Shown: positions 11,515 through 22,954 of the stretch, piece after piece | Position numbering within the stretch: position 1 is the first letter of the stretch | Layout of the letters: each line of letters begins with the position of its first letter | Source of the DNA: Apium graveolens | Taxonomy: Eukaryota; Streptophyta; Magnoliopsida; Apiales; Apiaceae | Assembly: GCF_009905375.1 (NCBI RefSeq) | Contig: NC_133653.1 | Location: forward strand, 84,732,079-84,796,078 | DNA: 64,000 nt | Reading direction: 5' to 3' | Notes under the pieces: generated by a model | Told to the model about the DNA's origin: nothing | Databases searched by the model: none | Seen by the model: the letters and a program-made list of their open reading frames with translations, nothing else | Translations under genes and position numbers: made by a program

Positions 11515-13310
11515 TCATTGCATATTAGTTGGAAATCCCATCTGTAAGGAATTATTCATATAAGTTTACAAGTATTAAATCTTCAATATTTAAGGGACTT
11601 GTGAATTTATCAATAATCCAGTACCTCGTACTTAGTGCTACTATCTTGATTATCATGATTACAATGTAATATACATTTGTGGTAGTTAAGAATTATAGCA
11701 TTAAGTTTGAATATTATTTTAATTGATTTAAATTATGATTGTAGACAATTTCATTCTATATCAGTCTCATAATTCGAATTATATTCAAATAATATACAAC
11801 ATAGTTATTTGTATCTTGTATGAATAATTATGGTAATTTTAGTATTAGTGATATTATTTAGAATTTTTGTTCTAAGTAATCAATTCTTATTTCTAAAATC
11901 ACTGAAATTGAAAGTTGAAGTATTTTCTAAGTCATGTGTATAAAACTCTCAATATTTTATATGATTAGAAAGTATTTCTAAAATTACTAATTATCTAGAG
12001 AGTTATTACCATATATAGAAGGCATATATCCTATTGATGATTATTCAAGGATAATTATAAAAATATTTAAGTGCTAATATCTACCTCATAGATATTTAGT
12101 ATTTATTTATTTAATATTTATTTTGGGTAATTTGGATTATGGAAATTGAAGCAATTCAATGATGTTATGTGCTCCATAATTCAAACTAACTTAAAATAAA
12201 TAAGCAGCATGATTGATTATAACTAAATATGTCAACAATTGATATCTAGTATATTGATTGTAACTTATGTGTTATAAGTTAATTATGAGATTTCGGTTTT
12301 AGTGAATTTAGCAATGCTTATATTTCAAGAATTCACTGAAATCAGAATATGATTATATCATGATTAGTTGTGTGCTAATTCTTGACTTATATCAGTTAAT
12401 GATACTTAGTTAAAAGTTTAACTATAAACTAATTGTGAAGTATTAGTATTTGTAAAATTACTTAGAACTTCCCTAAGTAATCAATGCTTATCTTCAGTCA
12501 CTTATACTAATATAGAAAGTGTGGAAATTTTTCTTAAGTACAACTATGGTTAAAATGTTTGATTGCTTTATTAGAAGTAACCATATATTGTCAAGTTAGA
12601 ATAATTTTTATACTTATTTGCAAATTCCTAAACAATTTGATAATAGATGCAATACTCAATGGATCAAAGTATATGGAACTTAGAATATTTTTCTGAGATT
12701 GCAAACAAGTCAATGTTCGTTAATGTTGCTTCATTTATCGAAACAATATTGTTTGAGATATTACAGTTGTTAGGAGTTAACAATTGTATAGCATATGAAA
12801 TTGAATGCTAATGTCTATTTGATAGATAATTGGTATTTAATTTATTCATATCTTATTTTAATATTTAAAATAGAATACAACATAATTATTGGTATCTAAA
12901 GTACTTGACAAGTATCAAGTAATGATATATTGTTAATATTTTGTTACAGATAATTGTGAGATTTTAAGTTCTAGTAAATTTATATGAGTTGCTATATATG
13001 AAAGATTCACTACAATTTGAAATTAGCAGCATAGTCAGTCTTATTAAGGATATTTATTAATAAACAATTTTGTTGATTGTAATCTTATAAAGATAGATTA
13101 TGGAGCTTTTGACGTGAATGAGAATTGCTTAGACTTTACCCTAAGTGATCAATTTTTTTATAAAAACTCATTCATATTGAAAGACAAAATCTTTCTTTCT
13201 CTTCTTAATACTTCTAGGTCATCAGTCTGTGTCTTATCAAATCGTTTATCTTTTTAGGCATAAAAAAAGACTTGTGCACTCGAACAGTTTTAGGAGAAAA
13301 TCAAACTTCT
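11515..13310 (+). other. Spacer of Y between pol and third ORF, built of diverged repeats
   Basis: About 1.8 kb of AT-rich noncoding DNA. A block with core AATCAATGCTTAT followed by CACTGAAAT..GAAAG recurs in diverged form near 11876, 12310, 12478, 12985 and 13134. Positions 12117-12144 and 12172-12201 form a long inverted repeat (TTTTGGGTAATTTGGATTAT against its near complement). No open frame of note. Equivalent spacers occur in K and G1 upstream of the third ORF. Confidence 0.6.
13159..13165 (+). promoter_or_regulatory. Possible internal TATA box for third ORF of Y
   Basis: TTTATAAAAAC followed by a pyrimidine-rich stretch (CTTTCTTTCTCTTC) and an ATG at 13318. Same arrangement as the better preserved internal promoter of K, but Y is so decayed that this could be chance in AT-rich DNA. 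Confidence 0.35.
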
Positions 13311-13317
13311 TTTTACA

Positions 13318-15400
13318 ATGGTGATTACCTATTTCATTAAAATATTTGTGAAATCACTATTGTACATCATTTCTCTCAAAAGATTAAATGCATAATTTTC
13401 ATTCTTTATAGATCTTAAGTGCATTTTATCTCTATATTGCCATATGCTCTGTGATGCAAGTTCAGCCTCCAATGGCATTCTTTCATTTGATAGTCATGAG
13501 GTTGAAAACCCACAACTTCTATCCCAGACTGTAAAGACAAACACAGAATCAGAACCAACCAACACTCTCTTACTACTAAAATGAAGTATGAATGAGCGTG
13601 AGGGAGATAGTGCCTTAGTGCACCACATAAGGAAGGTTCTGAAGTCAACCCAGTAACTCTGTCTCCTACAAAGTTGAGTAGTAGTTTTAAAACGGAGGCA
13701 ACTGCTAGCCCCCATACATCTTCTCAAAATGATGTAATGGCTGAAAAGGCACAAAAATAGTTACTAGATTCATCCTCTCAATAGGGTGCGTCTATTGAAA
13801 TTCGCCTGTCGGCCAGGGTATCCGATGTAGTGTCACCACCTCAAATATAAACAATTCTTGATGCACAAGGATAGGTTACACACACAAAGGATAAGTTGAC
13901 ATAAACAAGAGTTTTGACCATTTTACAGTCTGATTCGATTGTTCAAGGTTCTTTAATGGACCAATTGCCTTTACAGGTGTTAAGAGAGGATACTGATCCA
14001 ATAGTTATATGTCAGTGGTTAGTGTCTACCTCCCCGGGCTTAAATCCCCTGGATGCATTTGTGGATAGTGGATCTGACATAGGTGCAGATCGGTAACTTA
14101 TTGATAATGATTTAGATATTACCTGATGACTCACAAGGAAATGTCTTCATAGACATTAGAAGGAAAATTTGATCTTTATGCTAAATTATTTGGATCATTG
14201 TTTACCTTCCCAGAGTTCAAATCTGGAATCCTAAAAGGGAAACTAGCAACTTTTAGATTATGACTCAGATTCATCTGACGAGTTTAACAAGGATGAGGAT
14301 TTGCGAACTCCCATTGCACCACCTGTGACCTCCTTAAGGATGGCTAAGGTGATTTTCCTTGCAGGTACAGCTGGATTTTGGAGCTATGAGAGGAGTGATA
14401 CACTTGTGAGAATGAATGTAAACACGAGTGGAGAGAAGACTGAAACATATTTGAGGTACACGAAATAGAATCACACACTCACAGTGAGGAAGAAAGAGAA
14501 ACACCATATCCCATTCCCTATCCCTAAACATGGTTCTTGATACTTTGGGTCTCGAATCTGTTTATGATTGGAACCTAACTCTTAGGGACCTAACATTTAC
14601 AGATTGGATTAGAATACTTCAGGACCTAAAAAGTATGGAGCTAACAATTGGTAACAATTGGTGATCTCACATTTGGGAGGTATAAGGAGTTGGGAAGATT
14701 GGTGAACATGATGATCAACAGTAAAGTCATTCTTGCAGCATTTAATGGGACATGGTTGATCAAACTCTGGCTTGTTATTTCTTTTCCAACCAAGTAAAAT
14801 ATGAGAACTCCTTCAGATGATATCATACATTCCTTCTCTAAGGGGGAGATAAAAGCTTAAGTAATAGTTTGGAGGATTCCTCAACTAAGGGGGAGAAATA
14901 GCAGGAAAGAGGAAAAAGGTGAAGCACATGTACACTACACCACACCATTGTTGTTTCTAACTTCAGATCCTATTGTACGAGAGAGGTGGTAAAATACAAG
15001 GTAATTTCCTAGTAATCAGAAGAAGTGGTTTGGTTCATCACTATTCTTCATAATAGGAGAAGCTGTTTTCCAAAAGGGGAGTACCATTAGTTCTTATCTG
15101 CAGATCCTATTATACGGGAGAGGTGGTAGATGAAGGTGATCTCCTTTAAGCAGTTGATTCTCATGGGGGAGAAGCAAGAGAGATATGCGCTTCTCAACAG
15201 GAAATGTGGTTGTACAAAAGAAGCTGTTGATGATTACTTCAGGACTGAGAAGTATTATCTAGCAGAGATTTGAAGAACCAAGGAAATGAAGATGAAACTA
15301 CTTGAAGATCAGTTCAGTGCTAGAGGAACAAGCATCTTTCATTTCGGTTACTCAAGAAATCTGGAAATGCAGCATTTGATCCAGGAAAGTAGTAGCATTA
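13318..15400 (+). pseudogene. Third-ORF remnants of Y
   Basis: Heavily broken sequence homologous to the third ORF of X. 14283-14370 (GCGAACTCCCATTGCACCAC) aligns with X near 335-400. GAGGATTCCTCAACTAAGGG at about 14871 aligns with X 1009-1028. Several GGGGGAGA tracts occur (about 14838, 14888, 15164). A segment starting CAGATCCTATT and containing GAGAGGTGGTA is duplicated at about 14967 and 15103. No frame stays open beyond about 60-90 codons. Confidence 0.6.
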
Positions 15401-15483
15401 TTTACAAGTCCTGGTACTTAACTTTTTGTAGTTGTTAGTTGAGTTATCCTCTCTATTTAATTTGTTTGTTAGGTTTAACAATC

Positions 15484-15497
15484 AAATAGGGGGATAT
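15484..15497 (+). other. Polypurine tract of Y
   Basis: AAATAGGGGGATAT directly before the LTR start TGTTGG, equivalent to the tracts of X and K. Confidence 0.8.
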
Positions 15498-17129
15498 TGT
15501 TGGTGAGACTGCGTAGCTGTATGAACAGTTACGTGATAACTCAACACGAGAACAACACTAGAACATGACATGTTAATAATACTACAACTACACAAGAAAT
15601 CAGGATGAATGAAGATAAGGAAAATACAAAGAATCAAAAGATTAGAAGAAGGCTTGAAGTCTGTTTACAGGTCACTAAAAGAAGTTCATTAATATGTTCA
15701 TGCCTCAGTGAAAAATAAAAGTTATAGACTTTTAGGGTTTCAAAAATGATGAAGATTCAGTGTATAAAGTGCTACCAGAATATTTCAGTGTATTGGCATT
15801 GATTGAAGATAAACAGTGTATGAAGCATAGGAATCTGAAGAATTGAAGGCATGGTATAAACAGAGGTTAAAGAAGACAGTTGTAGTCTTGAAGTTATACT
15901 CACTGACAGGAGCTCATTTATATGTTCAAGTGTCGGTGAAGAACAGTAAATGAAGTGTTCAAGATTGTAGTAGCAATAAATATGCTGTTTAAAATACCAG
16001 AAAGGATTCCAGTGAAAGTACAGTTGTTTATTGACGGTTAGTGTTAGAAGCAATGGATATTCAACTAATCTGTATCAACTCAGAAACACAAGACAAATTG
16101 AATTAGGTTCTCTCAATGCTAGTTATTTGTGAACCAGACCAGTGCACCAAACATCAGTATACAAGAAGGGATTTTAATTCAATTACAGAAGGAAGTGTTG
16201 ATATAGTGAAGAATGGCAAAAAAAAGAAGGCAAAATATTCCAAGGAAGAAGACTCTTCATTCTGGTCGCCATAGAAGTGTAAGTATGGTCGCCATAGGGC
16301 TCTAGTGGTTGCCAAAGGGCTCCAATGGTTGCCATAGGGCTCCAGTGGTCGCCATAGGGCTCCAATGGTCGCCATAGAGCTCTAGTGGTCGCCATAGAGC
16401 TCCAGTGGTTGCCATAGAGCTCCAGTGGACGCCATAGAGCTCCAGTGGTCTCCATAGAGCTCAATTGGTCGCCATAGAGCTCAATTGGTCGCCATAGAGC
16501 CACACATATGTTGGTCGCCATAGAAGAAAAGCCAAAGGATACTCCAGTCGCCATAGAACACTTGGTTGATTTTTCAGTGAATTATACAGTAGCAATTCAA
16601 GGATATTTATGGACACAAAGCTGCCACCTGTCCCAATGAATTGAAAGTCTACATAGAGAAGCAGAATATATAACAAGAAATAAAGAGAATACAAAGAATC
16701 TCAGCACATTGATATCCATTTAACTTCTCACCGAAGTAACGTTATAATGCCCGATTTAACTCTTGTATATTCATAGGGGCATTATAATCGTTACCCGGTA
16801 TTTAAATCCTTAGACAAACAAAAGCTAGATTATTGTATAGGATTTGATTTGTAAATCTTTGTAGAAGCTAGGAACTTTATTGTTCTTAGATTGTAGCCGG
16901 TTAATTTATTTACCGGAGTGTAGCAACACCCCTCGCGGATTTATATATGAATATATACTTCCCCGAATATGTTGTGTTCCTCGTTTTATTATTCCAAACA
17001 CTATTTCTCTCAAGAACAGGAAACCACTAACCGAGCACTAAATCTATATCTGCTAAAGATTCGAAAGAATTTTTAATTTACTGATTATCGTATTCAACCC
17101 CCCCTTCTACGATAATTCGGGACCTAACA
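15498..17129 (+). repeat. 3' LTR of Y
   Basis: About 1632 bp from TGTTGGTGAG to GACCTAACA. It contains a 20-bp-period minisatellite in U3, a likely TATA (GAATATATAAC, about 16668) and the family terminal block CAACCCCCCCTTCTAC. Only its last 39 bp can be compared with the 5' LTR remnant, where two or three differences are seen. Confidence 0.85.
16286..16505 (+). repeat. 20-bp minisatellite in Y LTR (TGGTCGCCATAGAGCTCCAG)
   Basis: About eleven head-to-tail units of TGGTCGCCATAGAGCTCCAG with a strict 20-bp period and few substitutions. Isolated extra copies lie at about 16264, 16513 and 16546. It lies upstream of the LTR TATA, which suggests an enhancer array. Overlapping minus-strand open frames across it are by-products of the repeat. 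Confidence 0.9.
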
Positions 17130-17387
17130 GGGATCATGTTATAATACAAATGCATGAAAATTATATGAACAAAATATCATAAAAACTACTAAAAATAAAA
17201 AAACTACATGGCAAAATATGCAACTATATGAACTAACTATGATGAATATGCAACGATATGTGACTCACATAAAAACATATTCCTTCAACTACTACCCCCA
17301 AACTTAAAATATTCATTATCCTCAGTGAAGGTAATAGTAAGGAATTCAGGCATACCTACTGCTAATCAGAATTCTCACCCTAAACGG
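17130..17387 (-). other. G1 sequence after the third ORF, with polypurine-like tract
   Basis: On the minus strand TTTAAGTTTGGGGGTAGTAG (about 17310-17291) resembles the purine-rich tract found near the 3' end of Athila elements. The rest is AT-rich and noncoding up to the junction with Y. Confidence 0.6.
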
Positions 17388-18585
17388 GTGGAGTGTCAGG
17401 TGTGTCAGGAGGCGGATACACGGAATCCTCACCAAATACTGGCCACTAAATGTCAACCCCGGTGGCTCTAAATGCAGTCCCAAGTGCCTGGGTGAGATCG
17501 TGTACAAACCGACTATAGATGTCGTGCATCGCATCCATCCTCCTAGCGAGATGCCTATACTGCGTCAAACTCAAACAAGCTCCAACATCTGTTTCTGCTG
17601 CCTCCTGCTGCTACTGCGACGAACCAACCTCCTCTCCTAACTGAGCTCTCCAAGCTGCTCGACGGGCATACTGAGAACCTCCCGCAGTAGCCTGATCCAT
17701 GGGCACACCACCTGGAAGATGATCATATGAATACCCAAGCCCCTTAGGATCGGGCTTCCCTCCATACCACTCATGCATGCTTAACAGTGTAGAGTTGTCG
17801 ATAGGAGCACTGGGAAGATGAAGCTGCTCATGTGCGGGCCAAAGAACACTAACTGCCACACACAACTTCGTCACCACGGACATATAAGGAATAGCATCTG
17901 TAGTACCTTCTCTCAAGAATCTCTAAATCCCCTGATATATCACCATCCCCAAATCAATGTAATCACCCTAAAGAATCCCCCATAGCAGACGAGCACGCTC
18001 CACAGTGATCTCATGCACATGCGAAGATGGCATGATGTTAGCACAAATAAATGAGTTCCAAGTTCGTGCAAACCTGTTCATGCACGATGCAGGGAACGTG
18101 GAGTAATCAGTAGTGCCCCTCTTGAACTTCCAATGAGTCTCATGCACACACAAAGTCGCAACAAACAGATCCAAGTTAAAGTCCTCGGGAGTCTTATTGT
18201 TCCAAGTGTCCTGACCCACATTCCTCGCGGGCTGCTCAATCACCATCCTGATAGCCTCTGCAGTATACCCCACAGTCCTCCCTCAAACCGCCGTGAAGCC
18301 ATTCTTCTCCGCCTTGGCGTTAGCATAGAACTCCCGCACAACACTCATGGGCATAGCAGCGGGAGCCTCACAAAAAGGAACCCAGCCCATCTCAAGAATC
18401 ATCTCCAACAGCTTACCATCCTTCCTTGATGGAAGAAAACCTAGCTCATTAGCAATAGGCTTCGAGAGAAGCCTCGTGTACTCCTCTTCCGCCTCAGGAG
18501 TAGAAAACCTTGGCCTCATACCACCCGTAGATGAAGAATCGGTGGTGCTGCTGCTAACTTGCGTTCTTTGCCACTTCGGTGCCAT
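17388..18585 (-). pseudogene. Env-position ORF of G1 (putative plant transposon protein domain, Transposase_32-like)
   Basis: One frame from ATG at 18585 (MAPKWQRTQ) continues to about 17388 but is broken by at least three early stops near 18283, 17968 and 17920, with more after 17610. The recognisable core is the VVREFYANA motif followed by a conserved helical domain (DLFVATLCVHETHWKF, FARTWNSFICANIMPSSH). Proteins with this core are abundant in plants as the third ORF of Athila-type elements; function unknown. No membrane span is visible, so there is no direct support for an envelope role. It has its own TATA box about 100 bp upstream, with a leader rich in C and A. Confidence 0.75.
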
Positions 18586-18680
18586 TGGGATTGAATGAGA
18601 GAGAATAAAAGTTAAGTGTTTGAGAGAGATTTGTGTTTGAGAATTTGTGATATGGTGGAGGAGTTTGTGTATAAGTGTAT

Positions 18681-18690
18681 GTATTTATAG
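18681..18690 (-). promoter_or_regulatory. Internal TATA box for the G1 third ORF
   Basis: Minus strand reads CCTATAAATACATAC, a near-perfect plant TATA box, 95-105 nt upstream of the ATG at 18585. The following leader is CA- and CT-rich like a plant 5' UTR. A GC-rich block lies about 200 bp further upstream. Confidence 0.65.
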
Positions 18691-18884
18691 GTGGAGAGGT
18701 GAGAATTCGATAAGTAATAGAAGTGGGAATTGATTATGGGAATCGTGGGAATAATGCATTTGATTTGGAGAGGGAGTTATGGGATGTGGAAGAGTAAAAA
18801 TCGTGTTGGATTTGATTTTTGAGTAAAAATCTCGATTTTCTCTTCATTCTTCTGTTTTAATTTTTTTCCGAACAGGGACCCAGC

Positions 18885-19000
18885 GTGGGCGCGCTCACTC
18901 TCTGAAAAACCGGCACGACCGCCTATATCAGCGCGGGCGCGCTTACCTTTTGGAAAAATAGCACGGCCGCGCGCTGGATTATCGTGGGCGCGCTTGGTCA
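18885..19000 (-). promoter_or_regulatory. GC-rich repeat block upstream of the G1 internal promoter
   Basis: Alternating G(C/T)GGGCGCGCT and CACG(A/G)CCGC motifs, four to five copies in about 110 bp, in an otherwise AT-rich element. GCACGGCCGCGCGCTGG...GGGCGCGCTTGG here matches GCACGGCCGCACACTTG...GGGCGCGCTGGG in the G1 LTR (about 25801-25838), same strand and spacing. The block is thus shared between U3 and this spacer. Confidence 0.7.
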
Positions 19001-19149
19001 CTGGAGTTGGCCTTAAATTTTTTTCTTTTTCTGATTTTTTTATGTTTTTCTCCTTTCTTCTTGCTTTCTCTAACTATTAATGTACAACAAACTTGGGTTG
19101 CCTCTCAAGAAGCGCTTCTTTTACGTCACTAGCTCGACGTAGAACCTTG

Positions 19150-20160
19150 AGCTCAAATGGACAATAGAACGGCACTAACCACCTCGCTGTTTGCCATGTC
19201 ACCATAGTAATGCTTCAACCTCTGATCATTTACCTTGAATGTTTGGCCCGGATCATTCTCAAAAATTTCCACCGCTCCATGTGGAAACACAATTTTGATT
19301 ATGAAGTCCCTGACCACCTTGACTTCAACTTTCCAGGAAAAAGGCGAAGACGAGAGTTGAACAAAAGAACTTGTTCTCCTGGAACAAATGATTTGAGCAC
19401 TAGACCTCGATCACGCCACCTCTTGACTTTCTTCTTATACATTTTGTTGTTCTCATAAGCTTGAAGTCGAAACTCGTCGAGTTCATTCAATTGAAGCATC
19501 CTCTTCTTTCCAGCTGCATCCAAGTCAAGATTCAATTTCTTCAAAGCCCAATAAGCCTTATGTTCAAGCTCCACAGGCAAATAACACCCCTTACCATAGA
19601 CCAACTGAAACGGCGGCATTCTCAATGGAGTCTTATGATGTTCTATACGCCCAAACAGCTTCATCAAGCTTTAAACACCAATCTTTCCTCGATGGACACA
19701 CCAATTTCTCTAAAATGCGCTTGATCTCTCTGTTAGACACCTCAGCTTGTCCATTTGTCTGAGGATGATAAGCTGTAGCAATGCGATGATTCACATTATA
19801 CCTTTTCATCATAGTAGTGAACTTGCTATTACAAAAATGCGAACCCCTCATCACTGATTATGACTCTCGGAGTTCCAAACCTTGTGAATATCTGCTTGTG
19901 GAGAAAATTAAGTACCACCTTCGCATCGTTCATTGGCAACGCCTTAACTTCAACCCATTTCGACATGTAATCAACCTTCAACAAGATATACTGATTGTTA
20001 CAAGATAAGAAAAATGGCCCCATGAAGTCAATTCCCCAAACATCGAAGACCTCAACCTCTAGAAGCACATTAAGAGGCATCTCATCCCTCTTAGACATAT
20101 TACCCACACGTTGACATCGATCACATTTCAAAACAAACTGGTGAGCATCTTTAAACAATG
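19150..20160 (-). pseudogene. Integrase of G1
   Basis: Gypsy integrase in several frames. The HHCC zinc-binding end (CDRCQRVGN, near 20120) is followed by the catalytic core D,D,E (GIDFMGPF near 20030, SDEG near 19850, [13 protein letters not shown] near 19740). The C-terminal part (YGKGCYLPVELEHKAYWALK, FPGKLKSRWSG) continues past a frameshift near 19300 to about 19150 (VEIFENDPGQTFKVNDQRL). It would insert element cDNA into chromosomes. Frameshifts near 19640 and 19840 and the broken C-terminus make it nonfunctional. Confidence 0.85.
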
Positions 20161-20689
20161 TCGGCCAAAAGAAACCTGCTTGAACAACACAAGGTGTTAT
20201 CTTTTCTACACCATAATGTCCTCCATAAGCCGTTGAGTGGTAATCTCACAAGATCCCCCCATTTCGCTGTAAGGAATATATCTCCTGATGATTTGGTCAG
20301 CTCCTTGTCGAAAAAGAAATGGCTAATCCCACATATACCACTTCACTTCATGTAGAAACTTCTTCTTTTGAGCATAAGATAAGTCAGGAGGCATGATATT
20401 ACTCACAAGGTAGTTCACGATGTCTACAAACCATGATTCTTCTTCTTGCACTCCAAAAAGCTGCTCATCGGGAAAAGACTCATTTATCAATATCTAATCC
20501 AATAAAGTAGCATTGGGATTCTCTAAACGCAAGAGATGATCAGCAACTTGATTTTCAGTTCCCTTTCTGTCCTTGAGCTCTAGTTCAAATTCTTGAAGCA
20601 AAAGAACCCATCTAATCAATCTAGGCTTCTAGTCCTTCTTTGAGACGAGATATCGAATTGTAGCGTGATCAGTGAAAATTGTCACCTTA

Positions 20690-22170
20690 GTCCTAAGTAG
20701 ATAAGATCAAAATTTCTCAAAACCATAGACAATAGCCAAAAGTTCTTTCTCCGTAGTAGTATAATTCAATTGAGCACCATTTAAGGTCTTACTAGCATAG
20801 TAGACCACATAAAATATGTTGTTCTTCCTCTGCCCAATAACTGCTCCAACTGCATAGTCATTTGCATCACACATCATCTCAAAAGGTTCATTCCAATCAG
20901 GTGCAGTTATGACTGGTGTCGTGATTAAACTTTTCTTTAAAGTCTCAAAAGCTGCAAGGCACTCATCATCAAACTTGAAAGGGACATATTTCTCTAGTAA
21001 ACTGCACAATGGCTTTGAAATCTTAGAGAAGTCTTTAATGAACCGCCTATAGAAACCCGCATGACCAAGAAAATTGTGAATTCTCTTAACAGAAATAGGA
21101 GGAGGAAGATTCTCAATGACCCCCACCTTGGCCTTGTCCACCTCAAGACCCTTACTAGAAACCTTGTGCCCGAGAATAATGCCCTGTCGCACCATAAAGT
21201 GACATTTCTCCTAATTGAGAACCAAGTTGGTCTCAATACACCTCTTGAGAACATGTCCCAGATTTTGCAAGCATTTATCAAAAGAATCGCCAAATACAGA
21301 GAAGTCATCCATGAACACCTTCATATTCTGGTAAATCATATCAGAAAAAATGGCCATCATACACCTCTGAAATGTGGCCGGTGTACCACACATACCAAAA
21401 GAAACTCATCTGAAGGCGAAAGTATTAAATGGACAAGTAAAGGTATTCTTTTCCTGATCTTCTGGAGCAATACAAATCTGATTGTAACCCGAATAGCCGT
21501 CCAACAGACAGTAGTATTCATGACCAGCCAATCTGTCAAGCATCTGATCAATGAAGGGAAAAGGGAAGTGATCCTTCCTAGTGGCTTTGTTCAACTTCCT
21601 GTAGTCCATGCAAACTCTCCACCCCATGACTATTCTAGTAGGAATAAGCTCATTCTTCTCATTTGTTATCACAGTAATTCCACCTTTCTTTGGCACACAT
21701 TGAACCGGGCTTACCCATGAACTGTCAGAAATAGGGTAGATGGTTCCCGTATCTAACCATTTAAGAATTTCCTTCTTCACTACTTCCTCTATGATTGGAT
21801 TAAGTCTTATTTGCTGCTCGACCATAGGCTTGCTACCTTCCTCTAGTAGAATTTTATGCATGCAGTAAGAAGGGCTGATTCCCTTGATATCTGCTATAGT
21901 CCAACCAAATATATATTTGAACTCTCTCAGAATCCTCAGAATCTTTTCCTCATCACTACCTGAAAGGTCAGATGCAATAATAACAGGAAGAGTAGATGCA
22001 TCACCTAAAAACGCATACCTCAAATGCTCGGGTAAAGGCTTAAACTCAAAAGTGGGAGCTTCCTCAATAGATGGCTTGAGGCGTATAGGAGCTTTGTTCA
22101 ATTCCTCCATTCCAAGAGATTCAAAAGGCATATCAATCTTCCTCTTCCAAGGAGAAGCATTCAAATATTA
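20690..22170 (-). pseudogene. Reverse transcriptase and RNase H of G1
   Basis: RT fingers/palm (GYSGYNQICIAPEDQ, near 21470), the catalytic box FMDDF (near 21310; Athila normally has F(M/L)DDF) and the connection GHAGFYRRFIKDFSK. RNase H follows with CDANDYAVGAVIGQ (near 20890) and YASKTLNGAQLNYTTTEKEL. The N-terminal part (SIEEAPTLELK-type, EHLRYAFLGD) joins protease. Stop and frameshift breaks occur near 21400 and 21205. Between 20690 and 20160 the frame is broken but still pol-derived (RNase H tail and integrase start). Confidence 0.85.
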
Positions 22171-22174
22171 AAAT

Positions 22175-22950
22175 TGTTCTTCACCTTCATCATCTTCACT
22201 ATCTAAATTTCACAATAAGGCTTTTTCCAAGGCATCAAACCTTAGCAATTGATCAAATTCTGAAGTAACCACAGAATCGACCAACTCCACCTTTAAGCAC
22301 TCCTCATTTTCCGTAGGAAATTTCATAGCATTGAACACATTAAAAGTAACATCCTGATCCAGCACTCGCATTGTAAGCTCACCCTTCTGCGCATCTATCA
22401 AAGTTCGGCCAGTTGCCAAGAAAGGTCTTCCCAAGTTTATGGGAATCTTCTTATCCTCCTCGAAATCAGGAATTACAAAATCAGCAGGGAAGATGAGTTT
22501 ATCAACCTTGACCAAGACATCCTCCATAATACCTCGCGGATATGTGATAGAACGGTCGGCTAACTACAAGGTCATATAAGTCGGTTTTGGATCAGGTAAG
22601 TCCAACTGCTTGAAGATTGACAAGGGCATTAGACTAATGCTAGCTCCCAAGTCACATAAGCATATGTCAAAAGATACTTTTCCAATAGTACACGGAATAG
22701 TGAAGCTTCCTGGATCTTTAAGCTTCGGAGGCAACTTCTGTTGCAGCACAGCACTTCATTCCTCCATAAGAGTGACTGTCTCTAAATCATCTAGCTTCAC
22801 TTTTCGAGAGAGAATACCCTTCATAAACTTTGCATAATTAGGCATCTGCTCAAGAGCCTCAGTGAAAGATATGTTGATATGAAGTTTCTTGAACACCTCC
22901 AGAAACTTCTCAAATTGCTTGTCCAGCTTTTTCTTTTGCAATCGCTTAGG
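22175..22950 (-). pseudogene. Protease region of G1
   Basis: Contains the aspartic protease signature CDLGASISLMP (near 22650) and the following ILGRPFLATGRTLID-like segment (read here as NLGRPFLATGRTLID). Stops near 22564 and 22753 interrupt it. It would mature Gag and Pol by cleavage. The same segment is present in G3. Confidence 0.8.
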
Positions 22951-22954
22951 AAAA

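Larger units (their letters stand above)
3721..17129 (+). mobile_element. Element Y: decayed SIRE-like Copia, interrupted by X and by solo LTR S
   Basis: Starts here with a 39-bp remnant of its 5' LTR, then a primer binding site, degraded gag-pol, a long spacer, third-ORF remnants, a polypurine tract and a 3' LTR ending at 17129. The 39-bp remnant (ACGATAATTCGAGACC) matches the end of the Y 3' LTR (ACGATAATTCGGGACC) better than the end of the adjacent X LTR. The rest of the 5' LTR should therefore lie left of X. The right-hand target duplication would be GGGAT (17130-17134). Confidence 0.75.

Noticed and set aside
13415..13754. Overlapping minus-strand open frames in Y
   Set aside because: They lie opposite the third-ORF remnant and show no family signature.
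16286..16505. Regularly spaced repeats resembling a CRISPR array
   Set aside because: Units are directly abutting without unique spacers and the DNA is plant nuclear; it is an LTR minisatellite. The same applies to 35410-35545.
16154..16694. Overlapping minus-strand open frames of 73-123 codons with repeated peptide units
   Set aside because: They are translations of the 20-bp LTR minisatellite; three 20-bp units make 60 bp, which keeps any frame open. No other coding evidence.
2392..17129. Pairing the LTRs at 2392-3720 and 15498-17129 as one element
   Set aside because: U3 sequences are unrelated, and a separate 39-bp tail (3721-3759) precedes the primer site and matches the second LTR better.
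21061..21720. 219-codon plus-strand open frame
   Set aside because: Antisense shadow of the G1 reverse transcriptase; the minus strand carries the clear RT motifs.
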